A DNA stretch of 5,041 nt from Rhizobium sp. Q54 (lineage in GTDB: Bacteria > Pseudomonadota > Alphaproteobacteria > Rhizobiales > Beijerinckiaceae), in NCBI GenBank assembly GCA_945903655.1, contig CAMDOY010000294.1:1-5041 (forward strand), given 5' to 3'. Position numbers and translations under genes: made by a program. The notes beneath the pieces were generated by a model. That model saw only the letters and a list, made by a program, of their open reading frames with translations. It searched no databases and was not told where the DNA came from. Below, in pieces: positions 1 to 5,041 of this stretch. The number at the start of each line of letters is the position of its first letter. The first letter of the stretch is position 1.

Positions 1-507
1 CGGAGAGCCCGGGCGGTTGCTGCGGGCGGTCGCAACCGCGCCGCCTGCGCCCACCAGCATGCCGGCTATGGCGATGATCTGCGCCTTGGCCATCTCCGCA
101 TGGAGGCCCGCCAGATGGCCGCCTGCGATATGGCCGGTCTCGTGGGCCAGCACGCCGATGATCTCGCTGGGCGCCTTGGCCTCCATGATCGCGCCCACAT
201 TGACGAAGATCTTGCGGCCATTGGCGACGAAGGCGTTGAAGCTGCGGTCGCCGATGAGGATGATCTTGGTGGCGCCGCCGTTGACGCCTGCAGCCCTGAA
301 AATGGGTGTGGCGTAATCACGCAGCAATTGCTCGGTCTCGGCGTCGCGGATGACGCCGGGCATATTCTGGCCTGCGCCGGGCTCTTGCGCGCGGGCTGCG
401 GGGGCCATGGCGGTGACGAGGGCGAGCGCCATGGCGGTCAGACGCGCTGGCGTCAGCGCCGCCTTGCTGATAGGGGTCCGTTCAACCACCTGAATCATAA
501 ACCTCAT
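1..507 (-). CDS. M48-family zinc metalloprotease, exported, N-terminal part (runs off the left edge)
   Basis: Only the first 169 codons are in the window. The protein is a predicted periplasmic or membrane-associated zinc peptidase of family M48, resembling the BepA/YfgC and LoiP group that handles misassembled outer-membrane proteins. Residues about 22-40 form a signal-peptide core (hydrophobic LTAMALALVTAMAP) ending in an ARA|QE cleavage site. The mature part has the typical M48 lead-in 'GDRSFNAFVANGRKIFVNVGA' region at about 86-107. The HExxH zinc motif follows as HETGH (residues 122-126), within AHETGHIAGGH. Residues about 143-159 are hydrophobic, as is usual after the motif in this group. 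The third zinc ligand and any C-terminal TPR repeats lie outside the window. The start at 507 is chosen because GGTGA lies 9 nt upstream; an in-frame ATG at 498 is an alternative. The gene is divergent from the aminotransferase gene. The family call is secure; the exact subfamily and substrate are inferred. Confidence 0.93.
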   Translation of the reverse strand, partial: MRFMIQVVERTPISKAALTPARLTAMALALVTAMAPAARAQEPGAGQNMPGVIRDAETEQLLRDYATPIFRAAGVNGGATKIILIGDRSFNAFVANGRKIFVNVGAIMEAKAPSEIIGVLAHETGHIAGGHLAGLHAEMAKAQIIAIAGMLVGAGGAVATARSNRPGSP

Positions 508-540
508 CCTGTCCCGTCACCCCACAAGGGAAGCGCGTGC

Positions 541-546
541 ATTATG
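541..546 (-). promoter_or_regulatory. Possible -10 box for the M48 protease gene
   Basis: Read on the minus strand the hexamer is CATAAT, matching five of six bases of TATAAT. It would give a start site near 534 and a leader of about 27 nt before the ATG at 507. No good -35 hexamer lies 16-18 nt upstream, so this is a weak prediction based on one box in an AT-richer patch of a GC-rich spacer. Confidence 0.25.
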
Positions 547-551
547 GCGTT

Positions 552-579
552 AACTTGGCGCAGGTGCGAGAAGCAAGTT
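552..579. repeat. Inverted repeat AACTTG-N16-CAAGTT in the divergent spacer
   Basis: AACTTG at 552-557 and CAAGTT at 574-579 are perfect 6-bp inverted half-sites 16 bp apart. They sit in the middle of the spacer between the protease and aminotransferase genes. The half-site centres are 22 bp apart, about two helical turns, which suits a dimeric regulator bound on one face of the DNA. It could also be chance, since each arm is short. No regulator is identified. Confidence 0.35.
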
Positions 580-594
580 GATGAAGCGCCCGCG

Positions 595-599
595 AAGGA
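595..599 (+). promoter_or_regulatory. Ribosome binding site of the aminotransferase gene
   Basis: AAGGA lies 5 nt before the ATG at 605. This is a strong Shine-Dalgarno match and decides the start against the in-frame TTG at 578 and ATG at 581, which have no comparable site at proper distance. Confidence 0.8.
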
Positions 600-604
600 C
601 TGAA

Positions 605-1780
605 ATGTCTGAATCCCCATCTGAATTCGAGCCCTCCCGCCGCAGCGCCGTCGCCGCCTTTCTCGCCCTGGATGTGCTGGGCGCGGCGGGCGCGCTGGAG
701 CGAGCGGGGCGCGATATCGTGCATCTGGAGCTGGGCGAGCCCGGCGCCCCCTCGCCGCGTCCAGTGCTGGAGGCCGCGCGGGCGGCTCTGGATCTGGGCC
801 GCATCGCTTACACCGAATCGCTGGGCCGGCCCTCGCTGCGGGCGCGGATAGCCGCCCATTATCAGCAGACCCATGGGGTCGCGGTGGACCCCGCGCGCGT
901 GGTGGTGACCACGGGCTCCTCGGCGGGCTTCATTCTGGCTTTTCTGGCCCTGTTCGACGTCGGCGCCCGGGTGGCCGTGGCCGCGCCGGGATACCCCGCC
1001 TATCTCAACATCTTTCAGGCCCTGGGCCTCGAGAGCGTGTCGCTGGAGACCGGCCCCGAGACGGGCTACGTCGTCACCGCCAAAATGATCGAGGAGGCCC
1101 ATGCCAAGACGCCCCTCAAGGGCGTGCTGCTCATGAGCCCCTCCAATCCCTCGGGCGTGATGATGAAGGAGGCGGAGTTGAAGGCCGTCTGCGAGACCTG
1201 CGACCGGCTGGGCATCCGTTTCATTTCCGATGAGATCTACCATGGCCTGACCTATGAGCGTCCGGCCTCCACGGCGCTGGCCTTTTCGTCAAATGTGGTG
1301 GTGGTGAATTCCTTCTCGAAATATTTCTGCATGACCGGCTGGCGCATCGGCTGGCTGGTGCTGCCGGAAAATATGGTTCGGCCCGTGGAGCGGCTGCAAC
1401 AGAGCCTGTCGATTTCCGTGCCCTATCTCAGCCAGATCGGCGCCGAGGCGGCCTTTGATGCGGTGGAGGAGCTGGAGCTGGTGAAGGCGGGTTATGCGCG
1501 CAACCGCGCCTTGCTGCTGAATGAATTGCCGGGCATGGGCCTGGGCGATTTTCACCCCGTCGACGGCGCCTTTTATGTCTATGTGGATATCAGCCGCTTC
1601 ACCAACGACTCCGGCGATTTCTGCCGCCGCCTGCTGCACGAAGGCGGCGTCGCCGCCACCCCCGGCCTCGACTTCGACCGGGCGCGCGGACACCGCACCA
1701 TGCGGCTCTCCTTCGCAGGCAGCGAAAGCGCTGTGCGCGAGGGTGTGACGCGGATCGGGCGCTGGTTGAAGGTGGGGTGA
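605..1780 (+). CDS. Pyridoxal-phosphate-dependent aminotransferase, class I/II (COG0436-type)
   Basis: A complete 391-aa cytoplasmic enzyme of the fold-type I aminotransferase family, normal length for class I/II. It should move an amino group between an amino acid and a 2-oxo acid through a PLP Schiff base. Visible motifs in order: LGEP (residues 43-46) near the N-terminus; the phosphate-binding loop TTGSSAG (102-108); APGYPAY (127-133); the cofactor asparagine N181 in SPSNPSG; D209 and Y212 in SDEIYHGLTY; the Schiff-base lysine K239 in NSFSKYFCMTGWRIGW, with R247 of the phosphate cup; and R367 in MRLSF, equivalent to the arginine that binds the substrate alpha-carboxylate. All catalytic residues are present. 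The substrate cannot be read from sequence; members of this group are annotated as aspartate, alanine, aromatic or methionine transaminases. The gene is monocistronic within the window, divergent from the M48 gene and convergent with rne. Confidence 0.95.
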   Translation: MSESPSEFEPSRRSAVAAFLALDVLGAAGALERAGRDIVHLELGEPGAPSPRPVLEAARAALDLGRIAYTESLGRPSLRARIAAHYQQTHGVAVDPARVVVTTGSSAGFILAFLALFDVGARVAVAAPGYPAYLNIFQALGLESVSLETGPETGYVVTAKMIEEAHAKTPLKGVLLMSPSNPSGVMMKEAELKAVCETCDRLGIRFISDEIYHGLTYERPASTALAFSSNVVVVNSFSKYFCMTGWRIGWLVLPENMVRPVERLQQSLSISVPYLSQIGAEAAFDAVEELELVKAGYARNRALLLNELPGMGLGDFHPVDGAFYVYVDISRFTNDSGDFCRRLLHEGGVAATPGLDFDRARGHRTMRLSFAGSESAVREGVTRIGRWLKVG

Positions 1781-1808
1781 GACACCTCAAGCATTAAGCC
1801 CCCAAACG

Positions 1809-1834
1809 AAAACGGCGCCCGAGGGCGCCGTTCT
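1809..1834 (-). terminator. Rho-independent terminator of rne, probably shared with the convergent aminotransferase gene
   Basis: AACGGCGCCC at 1811-1820 and GGGCGCCGTT at 1823-1832 are perfect inverted repeats, folding as a 9-bp GC-rich stem with a four-base loop. In the minus-strand transcript a G-U and an A-U pair extend the stem, and the RNA then continues as UUUUCGUUU, a good U-tract. It begins 4 nt after the rne stop codon. On the plus strand the hairpin is followed by the weaker TTCTGCATTT and lies 30 nt after the aminotransferase stop, so it may also end that transcript. The whole 58-bp convergent spacer contains nothing else evident. Confidence 0.88.
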
Positions 1835-1838
1835 GCAT

Positions 1839-4754
1839 TTAGCCGCCGAAGCTCTGCTTGGCGCGCTGCCACCAGCCGGACCGCTTGGGGCGGTTGGGGT
1901 CGATGGGCGCCTCGGGCAGGGGCGGTGGGGTTTCGCGAACCGGCGCTGGCTCGGGGGCGGGCGCCTCGGCGACGACCGGCTGCGGGGCGACAGCGACTGG
2001 GGCTTCCACCGGGGCCTGGGCGACCACCGGCGCCGGGATTTCCGCGTGGGGCTCCACATGCACATGGGGCTGCGCGAAGGCGGGGGCTTCGATCTCGACC
2101 GGCGCTACGGGGCTTTCCACGGCGGGGGCGAAATCATCGGCGGGGCCTGCGATCAGCGGGGCGCCCTCTTCGACGCTCCCGGTCTCGCTGGCGGCCTCGC
2201 CCTCGCCATCTTCATGCTCGCGGCGGCGATTGCGTCCGCCACGGCGCGAGCGGCGGCGCCGACGGCCAGCCTCTTCGCCATTGCCCTCGGCGTCGAAGCC
2301 TTCGGCCTCCGCCTCGTCGCTGTCGCCATCGGAGACCGTGGCCTCGGCCAGGCTGCCGGGAATGTCGCCAGCGATTTCAGCCATCATCGCCATGCGGTTG
2401 TCCGAGGGCTGCGGCGCGTCGCTCGGCAGGAAGCCGCCTTCGCGATCATTGCGACCGCCTCTGCGGCGACGGCGCCGACGGCGGCGGCGCGCTTCGGCCT
2501 CCTTGCCGGTCTCGCCGGGCACTTCGCCCTCGGAGTCCGAATCGCCATCGCCCTCGGCGCTGTCATCAGCCTCCTCGGCCTCCTCCTCCTCGATCTCCTC
2601 CACTTCTTCCTCGATGTCCTCGGGGGTGATGGAGTCGATGCGCACCAGATCCGAGCGGCGCAGCTCGGGGGGCGGGGAGGCGAGGTCGCCGCGCTCGAGC
2701 GCGTGGTGGACTGTGCCCGTCAGGGTTTCGTCGCCAGCCACCATGATCGAGACGCCGAAGCGGGCCTCGATGTCATGCAGATGGCTGCGCTTCTGGTTGA
2801 GGATATAGAGCGCCACTTCGCTGCGGGCGCGCACGATGAGATTGTATTGCGCGTTCTTGATCAGCGCGTCTTCCAGCACGCGCAGGATATGCAGCGCGAT
2901 GGAGGCGACCGAACGCATCATGCCCGAACCCGCGCAATGCGGGCACACGATGGTCGAGCCTTCCAGCACGCCGGTGCGGATGCGCTGGCGGGACATTTCG
3001 AGCAGGCCGAAATGGGAGATGCGACCGACCTGGATGCGCGCCCGGTCGTTCTTCAGCGCTTCCTTGATGCGCCGCTCCACAGCCCGGTTGTTGCGGTTCT
3101 CCTCCATGTCGATGAAATCGACCACGATGAGGCCCGCAAGATCGCGCAGGCGCAGCTGGCGGGCCACCTCGTCGGCGGCCTCCAGATTGGTGCGCACGGC
3201 GGTGTCTTCGATATTGTGCTCGCGGGTCGAGCGGCCCGAGTTCACGTCGATGGCGACGAGCGCTTCGGTCTGGTTGATGACGATGTAGCCGCCTGATTTC
3301 AGGGTGACCGCATTGGAGAACATGGCGTCCAGCTGCGCCTCGACGCCAAAGCGCGCGAAGATGGCCTGCGGCTCGCGCCAGGGCAGCACATTCTTCACAT
3401 GGGTGGGCATGAGAAGCCGCATGAAGTCCTTGGCTTCACGATAGCCCTCGTCGCCCGCGACGATCACATCGTCGATGTCCTTGTTGAAGAGGTCGCGGAT
3501 GGAGCGCTTGATGAGCGAGCCCTCTTCATAGACGAGGCTCGGCGCCGTCGACTTGAGGGTGAGTTCGCGCACGGTCTCCCACATGCGCAGCAGATATTCG
3601 AAGTCCCTGCGGATCTCCTGCTTGGTGCGGCTGGCGCCGGCGGTGCGCAGGATGACGCCCATGCCCTCCGGCACTTCCAGATCCTGAGCGAGCTCCTTCA
3701 GGCGCTTGCGGTCGGTGGCGTCGGTGATCTTGCGAGAAATGCCGCCGCCGCGCGCGGTGTTGGGCATCAGCACGGAATAGCGACCGGCGAGCGACAGATA
3801 GGTGGTGAGCGCCGCGCCCTTGTTGCCGCGCTCTTCCTTCACGACCTGGACGAGCAGCACCTGACGGCGCTTGATGACTTCCTGGATCTTGTACTGGCGG
3901 CGCATGCGCGGGGCGCGATAGGGCATCTCTTCGAGGGCGTCGCCGCCGAGTTGCTCGACAACCTCCGCCTCTTCGTCATTCTCCTCGTCGTCCTCGTCCT
4001 CATCAGGCTCGGGATCGTCCTCGTGCTCGTGACGGGCCTCCATGGGCTGGTCGTCATGATGCTCGTCGTGGTGATCATGCGGCTGATCGTCGTGAGCCGC
4101 TTCAGCCTCGACAGCGTGGGTCTCATGGGCCGGGCTTTCGACGGGCTCGGCGACCTGTTCCGCCGCAGGCTCGACCGGATGCTCAGGGGCGGCCTCAGCC
4201 GGTGCTTCGGCGTGATGTTCGACGTGATGCTCTACTTGGGGCTGCGCGTCCCCATGGCTTTCCACCTCGGCGGGCGCCTCATGGCCATGGCCGTGATCTT
4301 CTGCGGCGAATTCGGCGCCTTCGTGCTGGGCCTCATGGGCCTCGCCATTGACCTCGGCCTCGCCTGACACGCTCTCGTCGCGGCCATTGCGGCGCTTGGG
4401 ACGCTCGTTGCGGCGGCGGCGGCTGGTGCGGCGGGGAGAACGCTCCTCATCCTCTTCCTGCTCGTGGGCGCGGGCCTCATCGTCAAGCAGGGCTTGCCGG
4501 TCGGCGACGGGGATCTGGTAATAGTCCGGATGAATTTCCGAGAAGGCGAGGAACCCGTGACGGTTGCCGCCGTAGTCCACGAAGGCGGCCTGGAGCGAAG
4601 GCTCCACCCGCGTCACCTTCGCCAGATAGATGTTGCCGCGCAGCTGTTTCTTGGTCGCGGACTCGAAGTCGAATTCTTCTACGCGGTTCCCGCGCAGCAC
4701 CACAACCCGAGTCTCCTCGGGATGGGATGCGTCGATAAGCATTTTGTTGGCCAT
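1839..4754 (-). CDS. rne: Ribonuclease E, degradosome scaffold endoribonuclease (alphaproteobacterial type)
   Basis: A complete 971-aa RNase E, which cuts single-stranded AU-rich RNA in mRNA decay and in rRNA/tRNA processing and organises the degradosome. From the N-terminus: short RNase H-like segment (1-35); S1 domain beginning about 36, interrupted by a charged insertion (about 92-282), then resuming at RRQYKIQEVIKRRQVLLVQVV with the signature KEERGNKGAALTTYLSLAGRY (306-326); 5'-sensor with R370-T371 (E. coli R169-T170); DNase I-like domain with catalytic D503 and N505 in AIDVNSGR and D546 in VVDFIDM (E. coli D303, N305, D346); zinc-link C604-P-H-C607 (E. coli C404/C407), which supports tetramer assembly; small domain to about 712. 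The remaining tail is disordered: acidic stretch 714-735, Arg-rich patches 756-765 and 831-845, a Pro/Ala/Val-rich linker 866-952, and the terminal KRSGWWQRAKQSFGG. Start: AAAGAG six nt before the ATG; an in-frame ATG at codon 5 has less support. Confidence 0.98.
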   Translation of the reverse strand: MANKMLIDASHPEETRVVVLRGNRVEEFDFESATKKQLRGNIYLAKVTRVEPSLQAAFVDYGGNRHGFLAFSEIHPDYYQIPVADRQALLDDEARAHEQEEDEERSPRRTSRRRRNERPKRRNGRDESVSGEAEVNGEAHEAQHEGAEFAAEDHGHGHEAPAEVESHGDAQPQVEHHVEHHAEAPAEAAPEHPVEPAAEQVAEPVESPAHETHAVEAEAAHDDQPHDHHDEHHDDQPMEARHEHEDDPEPDEDEDDEENDEEAEVVEQLGGDALEEMPYRAPRMRRQYKIQEVIKRRQVLLVQVVKEERGNKGAALTTYLSLAGRYSVLMPNTARGGGISRKITDATDRKRLKELAQDLEVPEGMGVILRTAGASRTKQEIRRDFEYLLRMWETVRELTLKSTAPSLVYEEGSLIKRSIRDLFNKDIDDVIVAGDEGYREAKDFMRLLMPTHVKNVLPWREPQAIFARFGVEAQLDAMFSNAVTLKSGGYIVINQTEALVAIDVNSGRSTREHNIEDTAVRTNLEAADEVARQLRLRDLAGLIVVDFIDMEENRNNRAVERRIKEALKNDRARIQVGRISHFGLLEMSRQRIRTGVLEGSTIVCPHCAGSGMMRSVASIALHILRVLEDALIKNAQYNLIVRARSEVALYILNQKRSHLHDIEARFGVSIMVAGDETLTGTVHHALERGDLASPPPELRRSDLVRIDSITPEDIEEEVEEIEEEEAEEADDSAEGDGDSDSEGEVPGETGKEAEARRRRRRRRRRGGRNDREGGFLPSDAPQPSDNRMAMMAEIAGDIPGSLAEATVSDGDSDEAEAEGFDAEGNGEEAGRRRRRSRRGGRNRRREHEDGEGEAASETGSVEEGAPLIAGPADDFAPAVESPVAPVEIEAPAFAQPHVHVEPHAEIPAPVVAQAPVEAPVAVAPQPVVAEAPAPEPAPVRETPPPLPEAPIDPNRPKRSGWWQRAKQSFGG

Positions 4755-4760
4755 GTGAAA

Positions 4761-4766
4761 CTCTTT
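4761..4766 (-). promoter_or_regulatory. Ribosome binding site of rne
   Basis: On the minus strand AAAGAG precedes the ATG at 4754 with a 6-nt spacer (TTTCAC). It is a moderate Shine-Dalgarno sequence with a GAG core. It begins one nucleotide after the hairpin at 4768-4781, so folding or protein binding upstream could affect ribosome access. Confidence 0.65.
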
Positions 4767-4767
4767 G

Positions 4768-4781
4768 AGCCGGAGCCGGCT
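4768..4781 (-). promoter_or_regulatory. Short hairpin just upstream of the rne ribosome binding site
   Basis: AGCCGG (4768-4773) and CCGGCT (4776-4781) are inverted repeats. In RNA they fold as a 5-bp stem with a four-base loop. The hairpin ends one base before the Shine-Dalgarno sequence of rne, a position from which it could influence translation initiation. Confidence 0.4.
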
Positions 4782-4803
4782 TCACCGTCGCGCCTATCCA
4801 GTG

Positions 4804-4824
4804 GGACAGAGCCTCGGCCCGTCC
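4804..4824 (-). promoter_or_regulatory. Leader hairpin upstream of rne
   Basis: In the minus-strand RNA, GGACGGG (4824-4818) can pair with UUCUGUCC-like partner CUCUGUCC's last seven bases (4810-4804, UCUGUCC register). The stem is seven base pairs, two of them G-U, around a seven-base loop. It lies 50 nt upstream of the rne start codon. The G-U pairs make it only moderately stable. Confidence 0.35.
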
Positions 4825-4862
4825 TTGTGGAGGGCGGCGAGGCGGCGAAGGGGGCAAGGGCG

Positions 4863-5041
4863 ATGTCAGGTGAGAGGATACGCAGATCCAGTCCGGCGAG
4901 ACGCTTGAGCGCGCCGGGACGGGAGCTTGCGCGATTGTGGAAGATGGCGGCGGAGCCGCTTAAGCATGTGCTGATCGCGATCAACGTGTCGGCGCAGGCG
5001 TCAAGCCGACTGTCGCGCCGGGCGTTGCGCGCCGGGCGATA
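4863..5041 (+). CDS. Possible start of a divergent gene, incomplete at the right edge (tentative)
   Basis: A plus-strand frame opens with ATG at 4863 and has no stop to the end of the window (59 codons). AAGGGGG lies about 9 nt before this ATG. Further in-frame starts are GTG 4827, upstream, and ATG 4944. The predicted N-terminus is arginine-rich and followed by only a short hydrophobic stretch (LKHVLIAINVSA, residues about 33-44), not a clear signal peptide. The early codons include ATA, AGA and AGG, unlike the neighbouring genes, so the first part may not be translated. In related genomes the gene divergent from rne is, as I recall, an N-acetylmuramoyl-L-alanine amidase, but nothing in these 59 residues identifies one. 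The true start may also lie beyond the window. Confidence 0.2.
   Translation, partial: MSGERIRRSSPARRLSAPGRELARLWKMAAEPLKHVLIAINVSAQASSRLSRRALRAGR
4891..4920 (-). promoter_or_regulatory. Large leader hairpin upstream of rne
   Basis: GTCC-GGCG at 4891-4898 pairs with CGCC-(G)-GGAC at 4912-4920, giving an eight-base-pair stem with one bulged base. Inside the loop, CGC (4902-4904) and GCG (4909-4911) can form a small second stem around TTGA. It is the longest potential structure in the region. It would be equally present in DNA or in a transcript of either strand; placing it in the rne leader depends on where rne transcription starts. Confidence 0.4.
4972..4983. repeat. Perfect 12-bp palindrome TGATCGCGATCA
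   Basis: The 12 bases read the same on both strands, with GATC at each end of a central CG. An 8-bp palindrome, GCTTAAGC (4958-4965), lies 6 bp away. The position, between rne and whatever lies to the right, suits an operator. In GC-rich alphaproteobacterial DNA such GATCGCGATC strings also occur by chance. Confidence 0.4.
5015..5038. repeat. Direct repeat of GCGCCGGGCG
   Basis: The 10-mer occurs at 5015-5024 and again at 5029-5038, with a 14-bp period. It may be simple GC-rich redundancy, or paired sites near a promoter. The window ends 3 bases later, so further copies cannot be seen. Confidence 0.3.

Larger units (their letters stand above)
4755..5041 (-). promoter_or_regulatory. Upstream region and likely long structured 5' leader of rne
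   Basis: These 287 bases hold no clearly coding frame. In the rne direction they contain three inverted repeats able to form RNA hairpins (listed separately) and a pyrimidine-rich stretch (4829-4862). The only good promoter-like element is CTTGAC at 5000-5005 on the minus strand, identical to the alphaproteobacterial -35 consensus, but no convincing -10 lies 16-18 nt downstream. If it is real, the leader would be over 200 nt. A long structured leader is known for E. coli rne, where it mediates feedback control by RNase E itself; carrying that mechanism over to this gene is inference. A divergent gene on the plus strand may also start here. Confidence 0.45.

Noticed and set aside
100..603. Plus-strand open frame over the M48 gene
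   Set aside because: It is antisense to the frame that encodes the signal peptide and the HETGH zinc motif, and shows no domain of its own.
542..1243. Minus-strand open frame opposite the aminotransferase gene (also 1289-1693)
   Set aside because: The plus-strand frame encodes all aminotransferase motifs; the minus-strand product is a His/Gly/Arg-rich shadow without any family signature.
2046..3296. Long plus-strand open frame (416 codons) opposite rne, with other plus-strand frames at 1858-2808 and 1925-2629
   Set aside because: They lie wholly antisense to a well-conserved rne reading frame, show no recognisable domain, and are low-complexity (Ala/Arg/Ser/Pro/Gly). GC-rich codons on one strand routinely leave open frames on the other.
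3963..4295. Possible triplet-repeat or recent tandem duplication in the His/Asp/Glu-rich part of rne
   Set aside because: The amino-acid composition is repetitive, but I could find no regular DNA period or exact long copy; it looks like biased composition and not tandem duplication.
3399..4367. Plus-strand open frame of 322 codons with a very hydrophobic Leu/Val/Ile stretch that resembles membrane helices
   Set aside because: The hydrophobic part is the complement of the Asp/Glu/His codons of the RNase E S1 insertion, so the apparent helices are a by-product of the acidic sequence on the real coding strand.
4679..4984. Minus-strand open frame of 101 codons overlapping the rne start in another frame, as a possible leader peptide
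   Set aside because: It overlaps the true rne start by about 75 bases out of frame, has no good ribosome site, and its product shows no recognisable signature.

Overview
The window looks like core chromosome of an alphaproteobacterium, most likely of the Hyphomicrobiales (Rhizobiales). The DNA is GC-rich (I estimate about two thirds G+C by eye). The RNase E has the alphaproteobacterial form: a long charged insertion splits its S1 domain, and the protein ends in a GWW-type tail. From memory, the order M48 protease / PLP aminotransferase / rne is a common neighbourhood in that order, usually followed by a cell-wall amidase gene. A Methylocystaceae/Beijerinckiaceae-type host is a guess only.

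Layout. Positions 1-507 (minus) hold the N-terminal part of an exported M48-family zinc metalloprotease that runs off the left edge. A 97-bp divergent spacer (508-604) contains an inverted repeat and a possible -10 box. Positions 605-1780 (plus) encode a complete fold-type I PLP-dependent aminotransferase. A 58-bp convergent spacer (1781-1838) is almost filled by a strong hairpin terminator. Positions 1839-4754 (minus) encode a complete 971-aa ribonuclease E, the main gene of the window. Positions 4755-5041 hold no convincing complete gene. They read best as a structured rne leader/promoter region, possibly overlapping the start of a divergent gene on the plus strand.

How the genes relate. 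RNase E is the endonuclease and scaffold of the RNA degradosome. All its catalytic, 5'-sensor and zinc-link residues are present, and its termini carry the features expected for partner binding: the S1 insertion (RhlB site in Caulobacter), arginine-rich RNA-binding patches, and a GWW tail (PNPase site in Caulobacter). The protease is predicted to act in envelope quality control, and the aminotransferase is a cytoplasmic metabolic enzyme of unknown substrate. The three genes are in different transcription units (divergent, then convergent), so their adjacency probably reflects conserved synteny and not one shared pathway.

No mobile element, CRISPR array, tRNA, rRNA or defence system was found. 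I see no evidence of a previously undescribed system. The most interesting points are the structured rne leader and the very His/Asp/Glu-rich insertion in the RNase E S1 domain.
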